Assembly: GCA_025999455.1 (NCBI GenBank)
Contig: AP024683.1
Span: 2,456,451-2,520,450 of the forward strand
Origin: Geminicoccaceae bacterium
Lineage (GTDB): Bacteria > Pseudomonadota > Alphaproteobacteria > Geminicoccales > Geminicoccaceae
DNA: 64,000 nt
Direction: 5' to 3'
The position numbers and the translations under genes were made by a program. Of this stretch, positions 1 to 9,968 are shown piece by piece (positions within the stretch are counted from its first letter, which is position 1; the number at the start of each line of letters is the position of its first letter). The notes under the pieces are model-generated. The model made no database searches. It was not told the DNA's origin and saw nothing but the letters and a program-made list of their open reading frames with translations.

Positions 1-236
1 CCGTCCTCGTAGAGGAAGGTGTATTCGCGCTCGTCCAGGAAGGCGCGCTCGACCATCTCGGTCGTGCGGAAGCGCTCCGAGACCTTGACCCCGTCGGTGA
101 TCCGGCGAAGCTCGAGCTGGGTGACGGGCGTGCCCTTGCCGGGGTGGATGTTCTGCGCCGTCAGGACCACGTAGAGCTTGCCGTCGATCTCGACGGCGTT
201 GCCCTTCCTGAGCGAGCTCGCGATGACCTTGGGCAC
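1..236 (-). CDS. efp: Elongation factor P (3' part cut off by window start)
   Basis: N-terminal 78 residues of EF-P, which relieves ribosomes stalled at proline runs. The frame reads [12 protein letters not shown] at the start, then HPGKGTP, and EYTFLYEDG where the window ends, all typical of EF-P domain I. The lysine in PGKG is residue 34, the position that EpmA modifies in gammaproteobacteria. The start is taken as GTG at 236 because a GGAGG lies four bases before it and no in-frame ATG is nearby. It is divergent from epmA with about 108 bp between the starts. The remaining KOW/OB domains lie outside the window. Confidence 0.95.
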   Translation of the reverse strand, partial: MPKVIASSLRKGNAVEIDGKLYVVLTAQNIHPGKGTPVTQLELRRITDGVKVSERFRTTEMVERAFLDEREYTFLYED

Positions 237-344
237 GAAGCCTCCAACAGACCAGGCCCGGGCCGTGCCGGGCCGTCCGGCACCCCGCGCCGGGGTCTTA
301 GCCCCTGCCGCGGGCGCGGTCCAGAGCGGCCGGCCGCTGTCGCC

Positions 345-1400
345 GTGACCGCCCCTCGGCCCTGGTGGGCGCCGGATCGCCACGCCGACCGGCGGCCCTT
401 TCTGTTGGCCCGGGTCCGGATCCTCAGGGCGCTGCGGCGCCATTTCGAGGCCGAGGGCTTCCTCGAGGTCGAGCCCTCGTGCCTGCAGGCTTCACCCGGC
501 AACGAGCCCCATCTCCACGCCTTCCGCACCGAGCTCCTCGACGTCGCGGGCCGGCCGGTGCGCTCGCTCTATCTCCACACCTCGCCCGAATTCGCCTGCA
601 AGAAGCTCCTGGCCGCGGGCGAGCGGCGGATCGTGGCGATCGGCCCCGTGTTCCGCAACCGCGAGGCCGGGCCCCTCCACCATCCCGAGTTCACGATGGT
701 CGAGTGGTACCGGGCGGACGAGCCCTACGAACGGCTCGGGCGCGATTGCGAGGCGCTGCTCGCGACCGCGGCCGAGGCGGCCGGCACGAAACGCTTGCGC
801 TTCGGCGGGATCGAGGCCGATCCTTTCCAGCCGGCGGAACGGCTCACGGTGGCCGAAGCGTTCGAACGACATGCCGGGATCGACCTGCTCGCGACCGTCG
901 CCGCCGACGGCTCAACCGACCGCGAGGGGCTCGCCCGGCAGGCCCGCGCGGCGGGGATCCGGGTGGCGGCCGACGATTCCTGGTCGGACATTTTTTCCCG
1001 GGTGCTCACCGCGAAGATCGAGCCCGAGCTCGGCCGCGGGCGGGCGACGATCCTCGACGCCTATCCGATCCCGGAAGCGGCCCTCGCCCGGCCGAATCCG
1101 GCGGATCCGCGCACGGCCGAGCGTTTCGAGCTCTACGTCTGCGGCGTCGAGCTCGCGAACGCGTTCGGCGAGCTCACCGACCCGGTCGAGCAACGGCGGC
1201 GCTTCGAGGACGCGATGGCGCTCAAGGAGCGGCTCTACGGCGAGCGGCACCCGATCGACGAGGAGTTCTTGGAGGCACTCTCGCTGGTGCCACCGACGGC
1301 CGGGATCGCGCTCGGCTTCGAGCGGCTCGTCATGCTCGCGACCGGGGCCGAGCGGATCGAGCAGGTTCTGTGGGCGCCGGTGCCGCTCGAGCCGCCCTGA
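345..1400 (+). CDS. epmA: EF-P lysine-lysylating enzyme EpmA (PoxA/GenX)
   Basis: Paralogue of the catalytic core of class II lysyl-tRNA synthetase, about 351 residues, without the tRNA anticodon-binding domain. In studied bacteria it attaches (R)-beta-lysine to Lys34 of EF-P. Class II motif 2 is visible around residues 102-122 (FRNREAG then [11 protein letters not shown]), and motif 3 near the C-terminus ([12 protein letters not shown]). The frame is open upstream to 144, but homology begins at [17 protein letters not shown], so the GTG at 345 is taken as start. It stands head-to-head with efp, its expected substrate. The aminomutase EpmB, needed to make beta-lysine, is not in the window. 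Confidence 0.93.
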   Translation: MTAPRPWWAPDRHADRRPFLLARVRILRALRRHFEAEGFLEVEPSCLQASPGNEPHLHAFRTELLDVAGRPVRSLYLHTSPEFACKKLLAAGERRIVAIGPVFRNREAGPLHHPEFTMVEWYRADEPYERLGRDCEALLATAAEAAGTKRLRFGGIEADPFQPAERLTVAEAFERHAGIDLLATVAADGSTDREGLARQARAAGIRVAADDSWSDIFSRVLTAKIEPELGRGRATILDAYPIPEAALARPNPADPRTAERFELYVCGVELANAFGELTDPVEQRRRFEDAMALKERLYGERHPIDEEFLEALSLVPPTAGIALGFERLVMLATGAERIEQVLWAPVPLEPP

Positions 1401-1415
1401 GCCGCCCCTTCGAGC

Positions 1416-3011
1416 TCACCCCTTCTCGACGTTCCAGGCCACGAAGAGGAGTGCGTTCGGCACGTTCTTCACGGTCTTGCGCCAGGCGACCGGGGTCACG
1501 AACTGGCCCGTGTTGATGTAGGGGAAGGTCTCGTAGTAGCGCTTCTGCAAAGCCTCCACGATCTTCATCTGCTCCTCTTTGGTCGTGGCCTCGAGGAACT
1601 GGGCGCGGAGCGTCTCGATCACCTCGTCCTTGGGCCAACCGAACCAGGCGGTCTTGGGATCACCGGTCGCGACGAGCGGGGCGTTCGTGATCGGGCTCGA
1701 CATCGGCACGCCGGTCCACCAGGTCGGGAAGATGTGCCAGCCGACCTTGGGCTCCTTGTTCGGGTCCTCCATCTTGGTCCGCCGCGACGTCAAGGTCGAC
1801 CAGTCCATCGACTGGGCGTCGACGTTCACCCCGATCTCCTTCAAGAGCCCGATCATCACGAGCACGTTGTTCATGATGATCTGCTGGTCGGTCGGGACCA
1901 GGACGACGATCGGATCCTTGAAGTTGTAGCCGGCCTCGGCCAGGAGCTGCTTCGCCTTCGCCTTGTCCTGCTTCATCCAGGGCTCGGCGTGGGCGAGCGT
2001 GGTGAAGGGCGCGTCGCACATGAAGATGGCGTAGCACACCTTCTCGTATTTCGGGTTGCCGACCTGGGCGGCCAGGAATTCACGCTGGTCGACGAGGAGC
2101 TGGAGGGCGGCGCGCGCCCGCGGATCGTTGAAGGGCGGATGCAGATTGTTGGGCCGGATGTGGCCCATCTTGCCGAGCGGATCGAGCACCTTGACCACGA
2201 TGTTCGGATCGGCCTCGAGCATCGGCAAAAGATCCATGGGCGGGATCTCGTAGACGTCGACTTCGCCGGCGATCAGCGCCTGGGTGGCGGTGTTCGTGTC
2301 CGGAATGTATTTCCACTCGACGCGGTCGACCTTGACGACCTTGCCGCCGGCGAAGCCCGAAGACGGCTCGTTGCGGGGGACGTATTTGTCGAACTTCTTG
2401 TAGACGACCGTGTCACCCGGCTTCCATTCCTCTTTGACGAAGACGAACGGTCCCGAGCCCACCGTCTCGGTCACCTGGGTGTTGGGATCGGTGAGCGCGT
2501 CCTTCTCGCGCATGACGAAGGTCGGCAAGGACGGGTCGGCCAGGACCGTGAGCATCGGCCCGAACTTGGCCTTCAGCTTGATCTCGAAGGTGCGGGCGTC
2601 CTTGGCGGTGATCGATTCGGCGCGCGCGGCGAGCACCTGGCCACCCGCCCGCTTGACGTTCCAGCGCTTCAAGGAGGCCACCGCGTCCTTCGCCTCGACG
2701 GGCGTGCCGTCGTGGAACAGGAGACCCTCGCGCAGCGTGAAGGTCCAGGTGAGGCCGTCGTCGCTCACCGTGTGGCGCTCGACCATTTGCGGCCGCGGCT
2801 CGAGCTTCTCGTCGAGCGCGTAGAGCGTGTCGTAGATCATGTAGCCGTGATTTTGCGTGATCGCGGCCGTGGTCCAGATCGGGTCGAGGTTCTTGAGGTC
2901 GGCCTGCGGCACGACCTTGAGCGTCTGCGCCGTCGAGAGGCTGGTGCCGGCGAGGAGCGCCGCGGCGAAAGCGAGACCGGCGAGCCGGGTCCGACCGAGG
3001 ATCATCGTCAC
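1416..3011 (-). CDS. ABC transporter substrate-binding protein, family 5 (peptide/nickel type)
   Basis: Periplasmic solute-binding protein of 531 residues, the usual size for the DppA/OppA/NikA family. A Sec signal peptide is clear: Arg at 7 and 9, a hydrophobic core to about residue 22, and a likely cut after STA at residue 28. The mature part starts with VVPQADLKNLDPIWTTA and contains LTWTFTLREGLLFHDGTPV, the characteristic beginning of family 5 domains. Such proteins deliver oligopeptides or other solutes to a DppBCDF-type permease. No permease or ATPase gene is adjacent, so this is an orphan binding protein and its ligand cannot be told. Its stop lies 15 bp from the convergent epmA stop. 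Confidence 0.92.
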   Translation of the reverse strand: MTMILGRTRLAGLAFAAALLAGTSLSTAQTLKVVPQADLKNLDPIWTTAAITQNHGYMIYDTLYALDEKLEPRPQMVERHTVSDDGLTWTFTLREGLLFHDGTPVEAKDAVASLKRWNVKRAGGQVLAARAESITAKDARTFEIKLKAKFGPMLTVLADPSLPTFVMREKDALTDPNTQVTETVGSGPFVFVKEEWKPGDTVVYKKFDKYVPRNEPSSGFAGGKVVKVDRVEWKYIPDTNTATQALIAGEVDVYEIPPMDLLPMLEADPNIVVKVLDPLGKMGHIRPNNLHPPFNDPRARAALQLLVDQREFLAAQVGNPKYEKVCYAIFMCDAPFTTLAHAEPWMKQDKAKAKQLLAEAGYNFKDPIVVLVPTDQQIIMNNVLVMIGLLKEIGVNVDAQSMDWSTLTSRRTKMEDPNKEPKVGWHIFPTWWTGVPMSSPITNAPLVATGDPKTAWFGWPKDEVIETLRAQFLEATTKEEQMKIVEALQKRYYETFPYINTGQFVTPVAWRKTVKNVPNALLFVAWNVEKG

Positions 3012-3109
3012 CTCCCAGTTCCCACGCTCGCGACGCTAGCCCCCGGCCAGGGGCGCGACAAGCAGGCGCGCGCTTGGAGGGCGCGGTGTCGGCTGCTAGA
3101 GCCGCCGCC

Positions 3110-4360
3110 ATGGCCGCACCCGAGACGACCGCGCCCCGACCCGCCCCGCGGGGCCTCCTCTTCGTCCTTCCCGCCCTCGTCGCCTTCCAGGCCATCTCGA
3201 CCGACCTCTATCTGCCGGCGCTGCCCGCGATCGGCGCCGATCTCCGGGCGAGCGTGGAGCAGGTCCAGCTCACCCTCTCGCTCTTCCTCGTGGGCTTCGG
3301 GGTGGCCCAGCTCGGCTGGGGGCCCTTCTCGGATCGGATCGGAAGGCGGCCGCTCCTCTTGGCCGGCACGGGCCTCTACGTCGCGGCGAGCCTCGCCTGC
3401 CTCGCCGCCCCCTCGATCGAGGCGCTCGTGGCCGCCCGCTTCGTCCAGGCGGTGGCCGCCTGCTCGGGTGTCGTGCTCGGCCGCGCCGTGGTGCGCGACC
3501 TCTTCGAGCCGGCCGAGGCCGCCAAGGTCCTGGCCTATCTCGGCACGGCCATGGCGCTCGCGCCGATCCTGGGCCCGGTGCTCGGCGGCTGGCTCACCCT
3601 CACCTTCGGCTGGCGGTCGACCTTCGCCGCGCTGGCGCTGTTCGGTCTCTTCTGCGTCGCGGGCGTGCTCCTCGCCGTTCCCGAGACCAACCGGCGTAAG
3701 GACCCGAACGCGACGCGGCCGGCCGTGCTCGCCGCCAATTACGCGGGCCTCTTGGGCGATCGGCTCTACCTCGCGCGGGTCGCCGTGGCGGCACTCGGCT
3801 ATGCGGGCATCTTCAGCTTCATCTCGGGCAGCCCGCACGTCCTGATCGACGCCGTGGGCCTGCGGCCGGACCAGTACGGGCTCTGCTTCGCGGGTGGTGT
3901 GGCGGGTTGGATGGTCGGTACCTTCGCAGCCGGCCGCCTCAACCGCCGGCTCGGCCTCGCGGGACTGTTGCGGGTCGGCACCCGGCTCGCCGCGGCGGGC
4001 GCGCTCGCAGGCCTCGGGTGGGCGCTTCTGGCCCCGCCCTCTTGGCCGGCGGTCGTGGCGCCCATGTTCCTCTTCATGCTCGGCGCGGGCTTCACCCTCC
4101 CGACCGCCATGGCGCTCGCGATCGGCCCCTATCCGCAGAAAGCCGGGCTCGCCTCGGCGCTCTTGGGCTTCCTCCAGCTCCTCTTCGCCGCCCTCGTGGG
4201 GCTCGCGGTGAGTGCGCTCTACGACCGCACGGCGGTGCCGATGATGGGCGCGCTCGTGCTCGTGACCGCGGCGGCACTGCTCCTCGTTCGGCGCGCGGCC
4301 GGCGAGCGGCCGAGGCCGGCCGACGAGGCGCTCAGCGCACCGGGCCGCTCATCGCCGTGA
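3110..4360 (+). CDS. MFS multidrug efflux transporter, Bcr/CflA family
   Basis: Inner-membrane major facilitator protein of 416 residues with about 12 hydrophobic segments. The sequence STDLYLPALPAI in helix 1 and SDRIGRRPLLL in the first cytoplasmic loop (MFS motif A) are characteristic of the Bcr/CflA drug:proton antiporters; GRAVVRDLFE follows in helix 4-5. The ATG at 3110 is chosen; in-frame TTG and GTG codons upstream from 3074 would only add an unconserved leader. Known members export bicyclomycin, chloramphenicol or sulfonamides, but the substrate here is unknown. The 3' end overlaps the convergent lipoprotein gene by 29 bp. Confidence 0.9.
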   Translation: MAAPETTAPRPAPRGLLFVLPALVAFQAISTDLYLPALPAIGADLRASVEQVQLTLSLFLVGFGVAQLGWGPFSDRIGRRPLLLAGTGLYVAASLACLAAPSIEALVAARFVQAVAACSGVVLGRAVVRDLFEPAEAAKVLAYLGTAMALAPILGPVLGGWLTLTFGWRSTFAALALFGLFCVAGVLLAVPETNRRKDPNATRPAVLAANYAGLLGDRLYLARVAVAALGYAGIFSFISGSPHVLIDAVGLRPDQYGLCFAGGVAGWMVGTFAAGRLNRRLGLAGLLRVGTRLAAAGALAGLGWALLAPPSWPAVVAPMFLFMLGAGFTLPTAMALAIGPYPQKAGLASALLGFLQLLFAALVGLAVSALYDRTAVPMMGALVLVTAAALLLVRRAAGERPRPADEALSAPGRSSP

Positions 4361-4718
4361 CGACCGGCCCCTCGGCCGTCCGCAACACCGAGAAGATCCG
4401 CTCGCCTTCGCCCCGACAGCGCGCCGCGCCCGGGCTCAGGGATGGCGCTTCCCACTCGTAGGCGACCACGACCCGGGTGGGCGCACCGAACGCCGCGTCG
4501 CTCACGACCCGGCCGCTGCGGATCCGGGTGATGAACGGCTCGCCGCAGCCTTCGCTCTCGCGGGCGTGCGCGTCGTAGTGGGTGCGGATCGCCCGCAGGG
4601 CCCGCTCGTCGGCCAACAGCCGGCCGCCCGTCACCGGGCCGCAGGCGGCGAGGCCCACGAGCAGCGCGAACAGACACCACTGGCCCGGAACCCGCCGCAC
4701 CCGCTCGCCTCCGGCCAT
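4332..4718 (-). CDS. Small putative lipoprotein of unknown function
   Basis: 128-residue protein with a basic N-terminus, a short hydrophobic stretch (CLFALLVGLAAC) and a lipobox LAAC that puts the lipidated cysteine at residue 26. The mature part is about 100 residues, has two further cysteines (in EGCGEP and ARCRGEG) that could form a disulphide, and no family I recognise. It contains FITRIRSGRVVSDAAFG and YEWEAPSLSPGA. Divergent from the ZIP transporter gene (94 bp between starts) and convergent with the MFS gene. Likely membrane-anchored in the periplasm; function unknown. Confidence 0.65.
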   Translation of the reverse strand: MAGGERVRRVPGQWCLFALLVGLAACGPVTGGRLLADERALRAIRTHYDAHARESEGCGEPFITRIRSGRVVSDAAFGAPTRVVVAYEWEAPSLSPGAARCRGEGERIFSVLRTAEGPVVTAMSGPVR

Positions 4719-4812
4719 GCGCCTTCACCCCTCCTCGCCGGGGCGGACCCTAGACAGAGGACGAAGAGCACGGCAAGGGCGGGCGACCCGCGATCCGGGA
4801 CCACGAGATCGC

Positions 4813-5586
4813 ATGGAGACCGTCTGGCTCGGCCTCTCGGGGAGCACGCTCGCCGGCCTGTTGACCGGGGCGGGTGCTCTTCCCGTCCTCTTCGCCCGGG
4901 AGGTCGCGCAGCGGACCCAGAACCTCTTCTTGGGCTTCGGTGCCGGCGTGATGCTCGCCGCGACCGCCTTCTCGCTGATCGTGCCCGGCCTCGATGCGGC
5001 ACGGGAGCTCGGGCTCGGCCGACTCTGGGCCGCGCTCGTCGTGAGCGGCGGGATCCTGGCGGGTGGTCTCGCCCTCGTCCGGATCGGCTCCTGGCTCGCG
5101 GCCCACGATCTGGGGAGCGGCCCTTACGCCGAAGACGTCGCCGGCCGGGCCCGAGTGCTGCTCTTCATCCTCGCGATCACGCTGCACAATTTCCCGGAAG
5201 GGCTCGCGGTCGGCGTGGGCTTCGCTTCGGGCGACGTCGCCAACGGCACGGCGCTCGCGGTCGCGATCGGGCTGCAGAACGTGCCCGAGGGGCTCGCCGT
5301 CGCGATGGCGGCGCGGGCCGCCGGTGATCCGCCGCGGCGGGCCTTCCTCGTGGGCCTGCTCTCGGGCCTGGTCGAGCCCGTGGGTGGCGTGCTCGGCGCC
5401 GGGCTCGTCTTCCTCGCCGCCCCGTTCCTCCCGGTGGCGATGGGCTTCGCGGCCGGGGCGATGCTGTTCGTCATCAGCGAGGAGGTGATTCCGGAGATCA
5501 ACCGCGAACGCAACGGCGGGCTCAACAGCGTGGGCCTGCTCACGGGCTTCGTCGTGATGATGATGCTCGACGTGGTCCTGGGCTGA
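4813..5586 (+). CDS. ZIP family divalent metal transporter
   Basis: Inner-membrane protein of 257 residues with about eight hydrophobic helices, related to ZupT/GufA. The two metal-binding helices are clear: HNFPEGLAVGVGFASGD and QNVPEGLAVAMA, where the His/Asn/Glu pattern is the ZIP binuclear site. Members take up Zn2+, Fe2+ or other divalent ions. The ATG at 4813 (METVWLGL) is chosen as start; the frame is open further upstream but the sequence there is arginine-rich and unlike the family. The 3' end overlaps the convergent gene at 5540 by 47 bp. Confidence 0.9.
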   Translation: METVWLGLSGSTLAGLLTGAGALPVLFAREVAQRTQNLFLGFGAGVMLAATAFSLIVPGLDAARELGLGRLWAALVVSGGILAGGLALVRIGSWLAAHDLGSGPYAEDVAGRARVLLFILAITLHNFPEGLAVGVGFASGDVANGTALAVAIGLQNVPEGLAVAMAARAAGDPPRRAFLVGLLSGLVEPVGGVLGAGLVFLAAPFLPVAMGFAAGAMLFVISEEVIPEINRERNGGLNSVGLLTGFVVMMMLDVVLG

Positions 5587-6031
5587 GCCGGCGACGGGCC
5601 CGCGCGAGCTTGGCGAACTCGCGGCGCAGCCCGGCCAGGACTTGAAGCTCGAGCGCCGGCAGCACGTAGCCGGCCCAGAAGGGCGGCCAATCGGCCGGGT
5701 CGGGAACGTAGACCGCGAGCTGGCACGCGGTCGCGTCGACGATCTCGACGTAGCGGCCGCCCTCGGGCGTGAGCCAGCACCAGACCGCGAGATCGGCGCG
5801 GCGCAGATCCTCGAGCGGGAGAAGCCGGGCGTCGGTGCAGCCGGTGGCGTCCGCCACGGCTTGCGGCCAGGGCACCTCGCGCTCCTCGGCGGCCCGGAGG
5901 GCGGCGAGATACCATGAGGGTGGCGCCGCGACCACGAACCGTCCGGCCGTGTAGGTGACGAGCTCTTCCTCACCCGGTCCGGGCGGCTCGAGCGCGAGCC
6001 CCGGTGCCGCTTCCGCCTCGTCCTCGACCAT
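5540..6031 (-). CDS. Hypothetical protein downstream of exonuclease III
   Basis: 163-residue soluble protein I cannot assign. The N-terminus is acidic (MVEDEAEAA), the middle contains RFVVAAPPSWYLAALRAAEE and WPPFWAGYVLPALELQVLAGL, and the tail is rich in Arg and Ser. There is no signal peptide or membrane segment. It starts six bases after the xthA stop on the same strand, so it is probably co-transcribed with xthA. The arginine-rich last 25 residues overlap the convergent ZIP gene and may be a recent extension. Confidence 0.6.
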   Translation of the reverse strand: MVEDEAEAAPGLALEPPGPGEEELVTYTAGRFVVAAPPSWYLAALRAAEEREVPWPQAVADATGCTDARLLPLEDLRRADLAVWCWLTPEGGRYVEIVDATACQLAVYVPDPADWPPFWAGYVLPALELQVLAGLRREFAKLARARRRLSPGPRRASSSRRSP

Positions 6032-6037
6032 CGCGGC

Positions 6038-6817
6038 TCAGCCGTCGCGCAGCCGGCAGAGGATCGGGGTGTGGTCGGAGGCCTTGGGCCGACCGCGCGG
6101 CTCCTTGTCGATCCGGACCTCCAAGAGTCGGTCGGCGGCGAGGGGCGAGAGGAGGAGATGGTCGATGCGGATCCCGTGGTCGAGCTGGAAGGCCCCACCC
6201 TGATAGTCCCAGAAGGTGTAGGCACCCCGCTCCTCGGGATGGAGGGCGCGGTAGGCGTCGGTCCAGCCCTGGTGCAAGAGCGCGCGGAAGGCGCGCCGGC
6301 TCTCGGGGCGGAAGAGCGCGTCCTCGGCCCAGGCGGCCGGGTCGTGGCAGTCGATCGGCTCGGGGATGACGTTGAAATCGCCGGCGAGCACGACCGGCTC
6401 GTCGAGCTCGAGCAGGCTCTCGCCGTGGGCCCGCAGCCGATCGTGCCAAGCGAGCTTGTAGGTGAATTTGTCGCTGCCCACTGGGTTGCCGTTCGGCGCG
6501 TAGATCGAGGCCACGCGGAGGCCGCCCGTGAAGGCCTCGAGATAGCGCGCCTGGCCGTCCTCGGGATCGCCCGGCAGGCCGCGCAGTGGATCCTCGATCG
6601 GGAAACGCGAGAGGATCGCCACGCCGTTCCAGCTCTTCTGGCCGACGATCGCGAGATTGTAGCCCAGATCCTCGATCGGCTCGCGCGGGAACGCCTCCTC
6701 GGTGCATTTGAGCTCCTGGAGGCAGACGATGTCGGGCTTCGCGGCCGCGAGCCAGGCGAGCAGGTTGGCGAGCCGGGCGTTGATCGAGTTGACGTTGAAG
6801 CTCGCGATCGTCGGCAC
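6038..6817 (-). CDS. xthA: Exodeoxyribonuclease III (AP endonuclease)
   Basis: DNA repair enzyme that cuts 5' of abasic sites and degrades one strand from 3' ends. The 259 residues match the family size of about 260-270. Visible signatures: FNVNSINARL at the start, CLQELKC (metal-binding Glu), WNGVAILSR, NGNPVGSDKFTYKLAW, LAGDFNVIPEPIDCHDP, and the terminal SDHTPI catalytic Asp-His. The start is the GTG at 6817 (V-PTIASFN); the frame is open far upstream into the next gene but has no family similarity there. It lies on the same strand as and downstream of the ion channel gene, with 50 bp between. Confidence 0.94.
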   Translation of the reverse strand: MPTIASFNVNSINARLANLLAWLAAAKPDIVCLQELKCTEEAFPREPIEDLGYNLAIVGQKSWNGVAILSRFPIEDPLRGLPGDPEDGQARYLEAFTGGLRVASIYAPNGNPVGSDKFTYKLAWHDRLRAHGESLLELDEPVVLAGDFNVIPEPIDCHDPAAWAEDALFRPESRRAFRALLHQGWTDAYRALHPEERGAYTFWDYQGGAFQLDHGIRIDHLLLSPLAADRLLEVRIDKEPRGRPKASDHTPILCRLRDG

Positions 6818-6867
6818 CTGGGGCGCTCCGGCCGGGTCGAGACTGGCGGGTTCGACGCGGCCGGAAG

Positions 6868-7719
6868 CTAGCCCGTGCGTTCGGGGGCGGCCAGCGTCTC
6901 GGCGCGGCCGCGGGTCGGGGCGGTGCGGCGGAGCTCGGCGAGCTCGGCGCGGATCGCCCGGAGCTCCGCCATGACCTGGGCGTGGTCGACCTCGAGGGTC
7001 TTGCCGAGCCCCTCGCTCTCGTGGACCTGCTGCATGGCGTTGACGATGAGCGCGATGAAGAGGTTCAAGACCGCGAAAGTCGTGATCAATATGAAGGGGA
7101 CGAAGAAGAGCCAGGCCTGCGGGTGCTTCTCCATGACCGGCCGGACGATCCCCATCGACCAGCTCTCGAGGGTCATGATCTGGAAGAGCGTGTAGAGCGA
7201 GGCGCCGACCGAGCCGAACCAATCCGGGAAGCTCGGCCCGAAGAGCTTGGTCGCCATGACCGCGAAGACGTAGAAGACGAGGATCAACAGCGCGACGACC
7301 GAGCCCATACCGGGCAGTGCCGAGAGCAGCGCCTCCACCACCCGGCGCATCTGCGGGACGACGGACAAGAGGCGGAGCGCGCGGAGGATCCGCAGCGCCC
7401 GCAGGACCTGGAAGCCCTCGCTCGCCGGAGCGAGCGAGATCGCCACGATCGCGAAGTCGAAGAGGTTCCAGGGCCCGCGGAAGAAGGCGAGGCCGTAGGC
7501 CACGATCCGGATCGCGAGCTCGACGCAGAAGAAGAGCAGAGCGAGCCGGTCGAGGGCGACGAGGAGTGGCCCGGCCACGGCCATCGCGGTCGCCGAAGTC
7601 TCGAGGCCGAGGGTGATCGCGTTGACGACGATCACCGCGACGACCAGCCGCTCGAAGGGTTTCGTCTCGACCATGGCACGCAGGCGCGCGCGCCAGGAGG
7701 GGACGGCGATGCTCTCCAT
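6868..7719 (-). CDS. Bacterial voltage-gated sodium channel (BacNav/NaChBac type)
   Basis: 283-residue single-domain, six-helix cation channel subunit expected to form homotetramers. The S4 voltage sensor has arginines at residues 107, 110, 113 and 116, every third position, followed by SVVPQMRRVV as in NaChBac. The pore loop carries TLESWSM at 183-189, the BacNav sodium selectivity filter in which Glu185 lines the ion path. S6 is the hydrophobic stretch around 203-229, followed by a polar helix (about 232-265) suitable for the C-terminal coiled-coil bundle. Proposed roles of such channels in other bacteria are in motility, pH and sodium homeostasis; no flagellar gene is nearby. Confidence 0.93.
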   Translation of the reverse strand: MESIAVPSWRARLRAMVETKPFERLVVAVIVVNAITLGLETSATAMAVAGPLLVALDRLALLFFCVELAIRIVAYGLAFFRGPWNLFDFAIVAISLAPASEGFQVLRALRILRALRLLSVVPQMRRVVEALLSALPGMGSVVALLILVFYVFAVMATKLFGPSFPDWFGSVGASLYTLFQIMTLESWSMGIVRPVMEKHPQAWLFFVPFILITTFAVLNLFIALIVNAMQQVHESEGLGKTLEVDHAQVMAELRAIRAELAELRRTAPTRGRAETLAAPERTG

Positions 7720-7809
7720 CCGCTACCTCTTCCTCGTCGATCGCGTGGTCGGGGCGCAGAACGGCCCCTCATATGGCCCGGCCGCGCCGGGGGCTCCAGA
7801 GCCGGCGGC

Positions 7810-9795
<1,986 letters not shown>

Positions 9796-9968
9796 GGCGT
9801 GGTCCCGCTGCGGGGCGACGCGGCTCGCCTAGCATCTCGCGACTGCGAGAGCCAGCGCCGCGACGCCGCGCGACGGAGCGCAACCGAAAGTCCTCCGATG
9901 CTGCGCTCCGTGGCAGCGGCGCGGCGACAGCCGGAGCCGGGCGTGATAGGTTGGCCGCGGAGGTGAGC

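Noticed and set aside
9835..9850. TCTCGC-GACT-GCGAGA inverted repeat between pccA and the glycosyltransferase
   Set aside because: Only six pairs, in a GC-rich spacer; too short to call an operator or terminator without further support.
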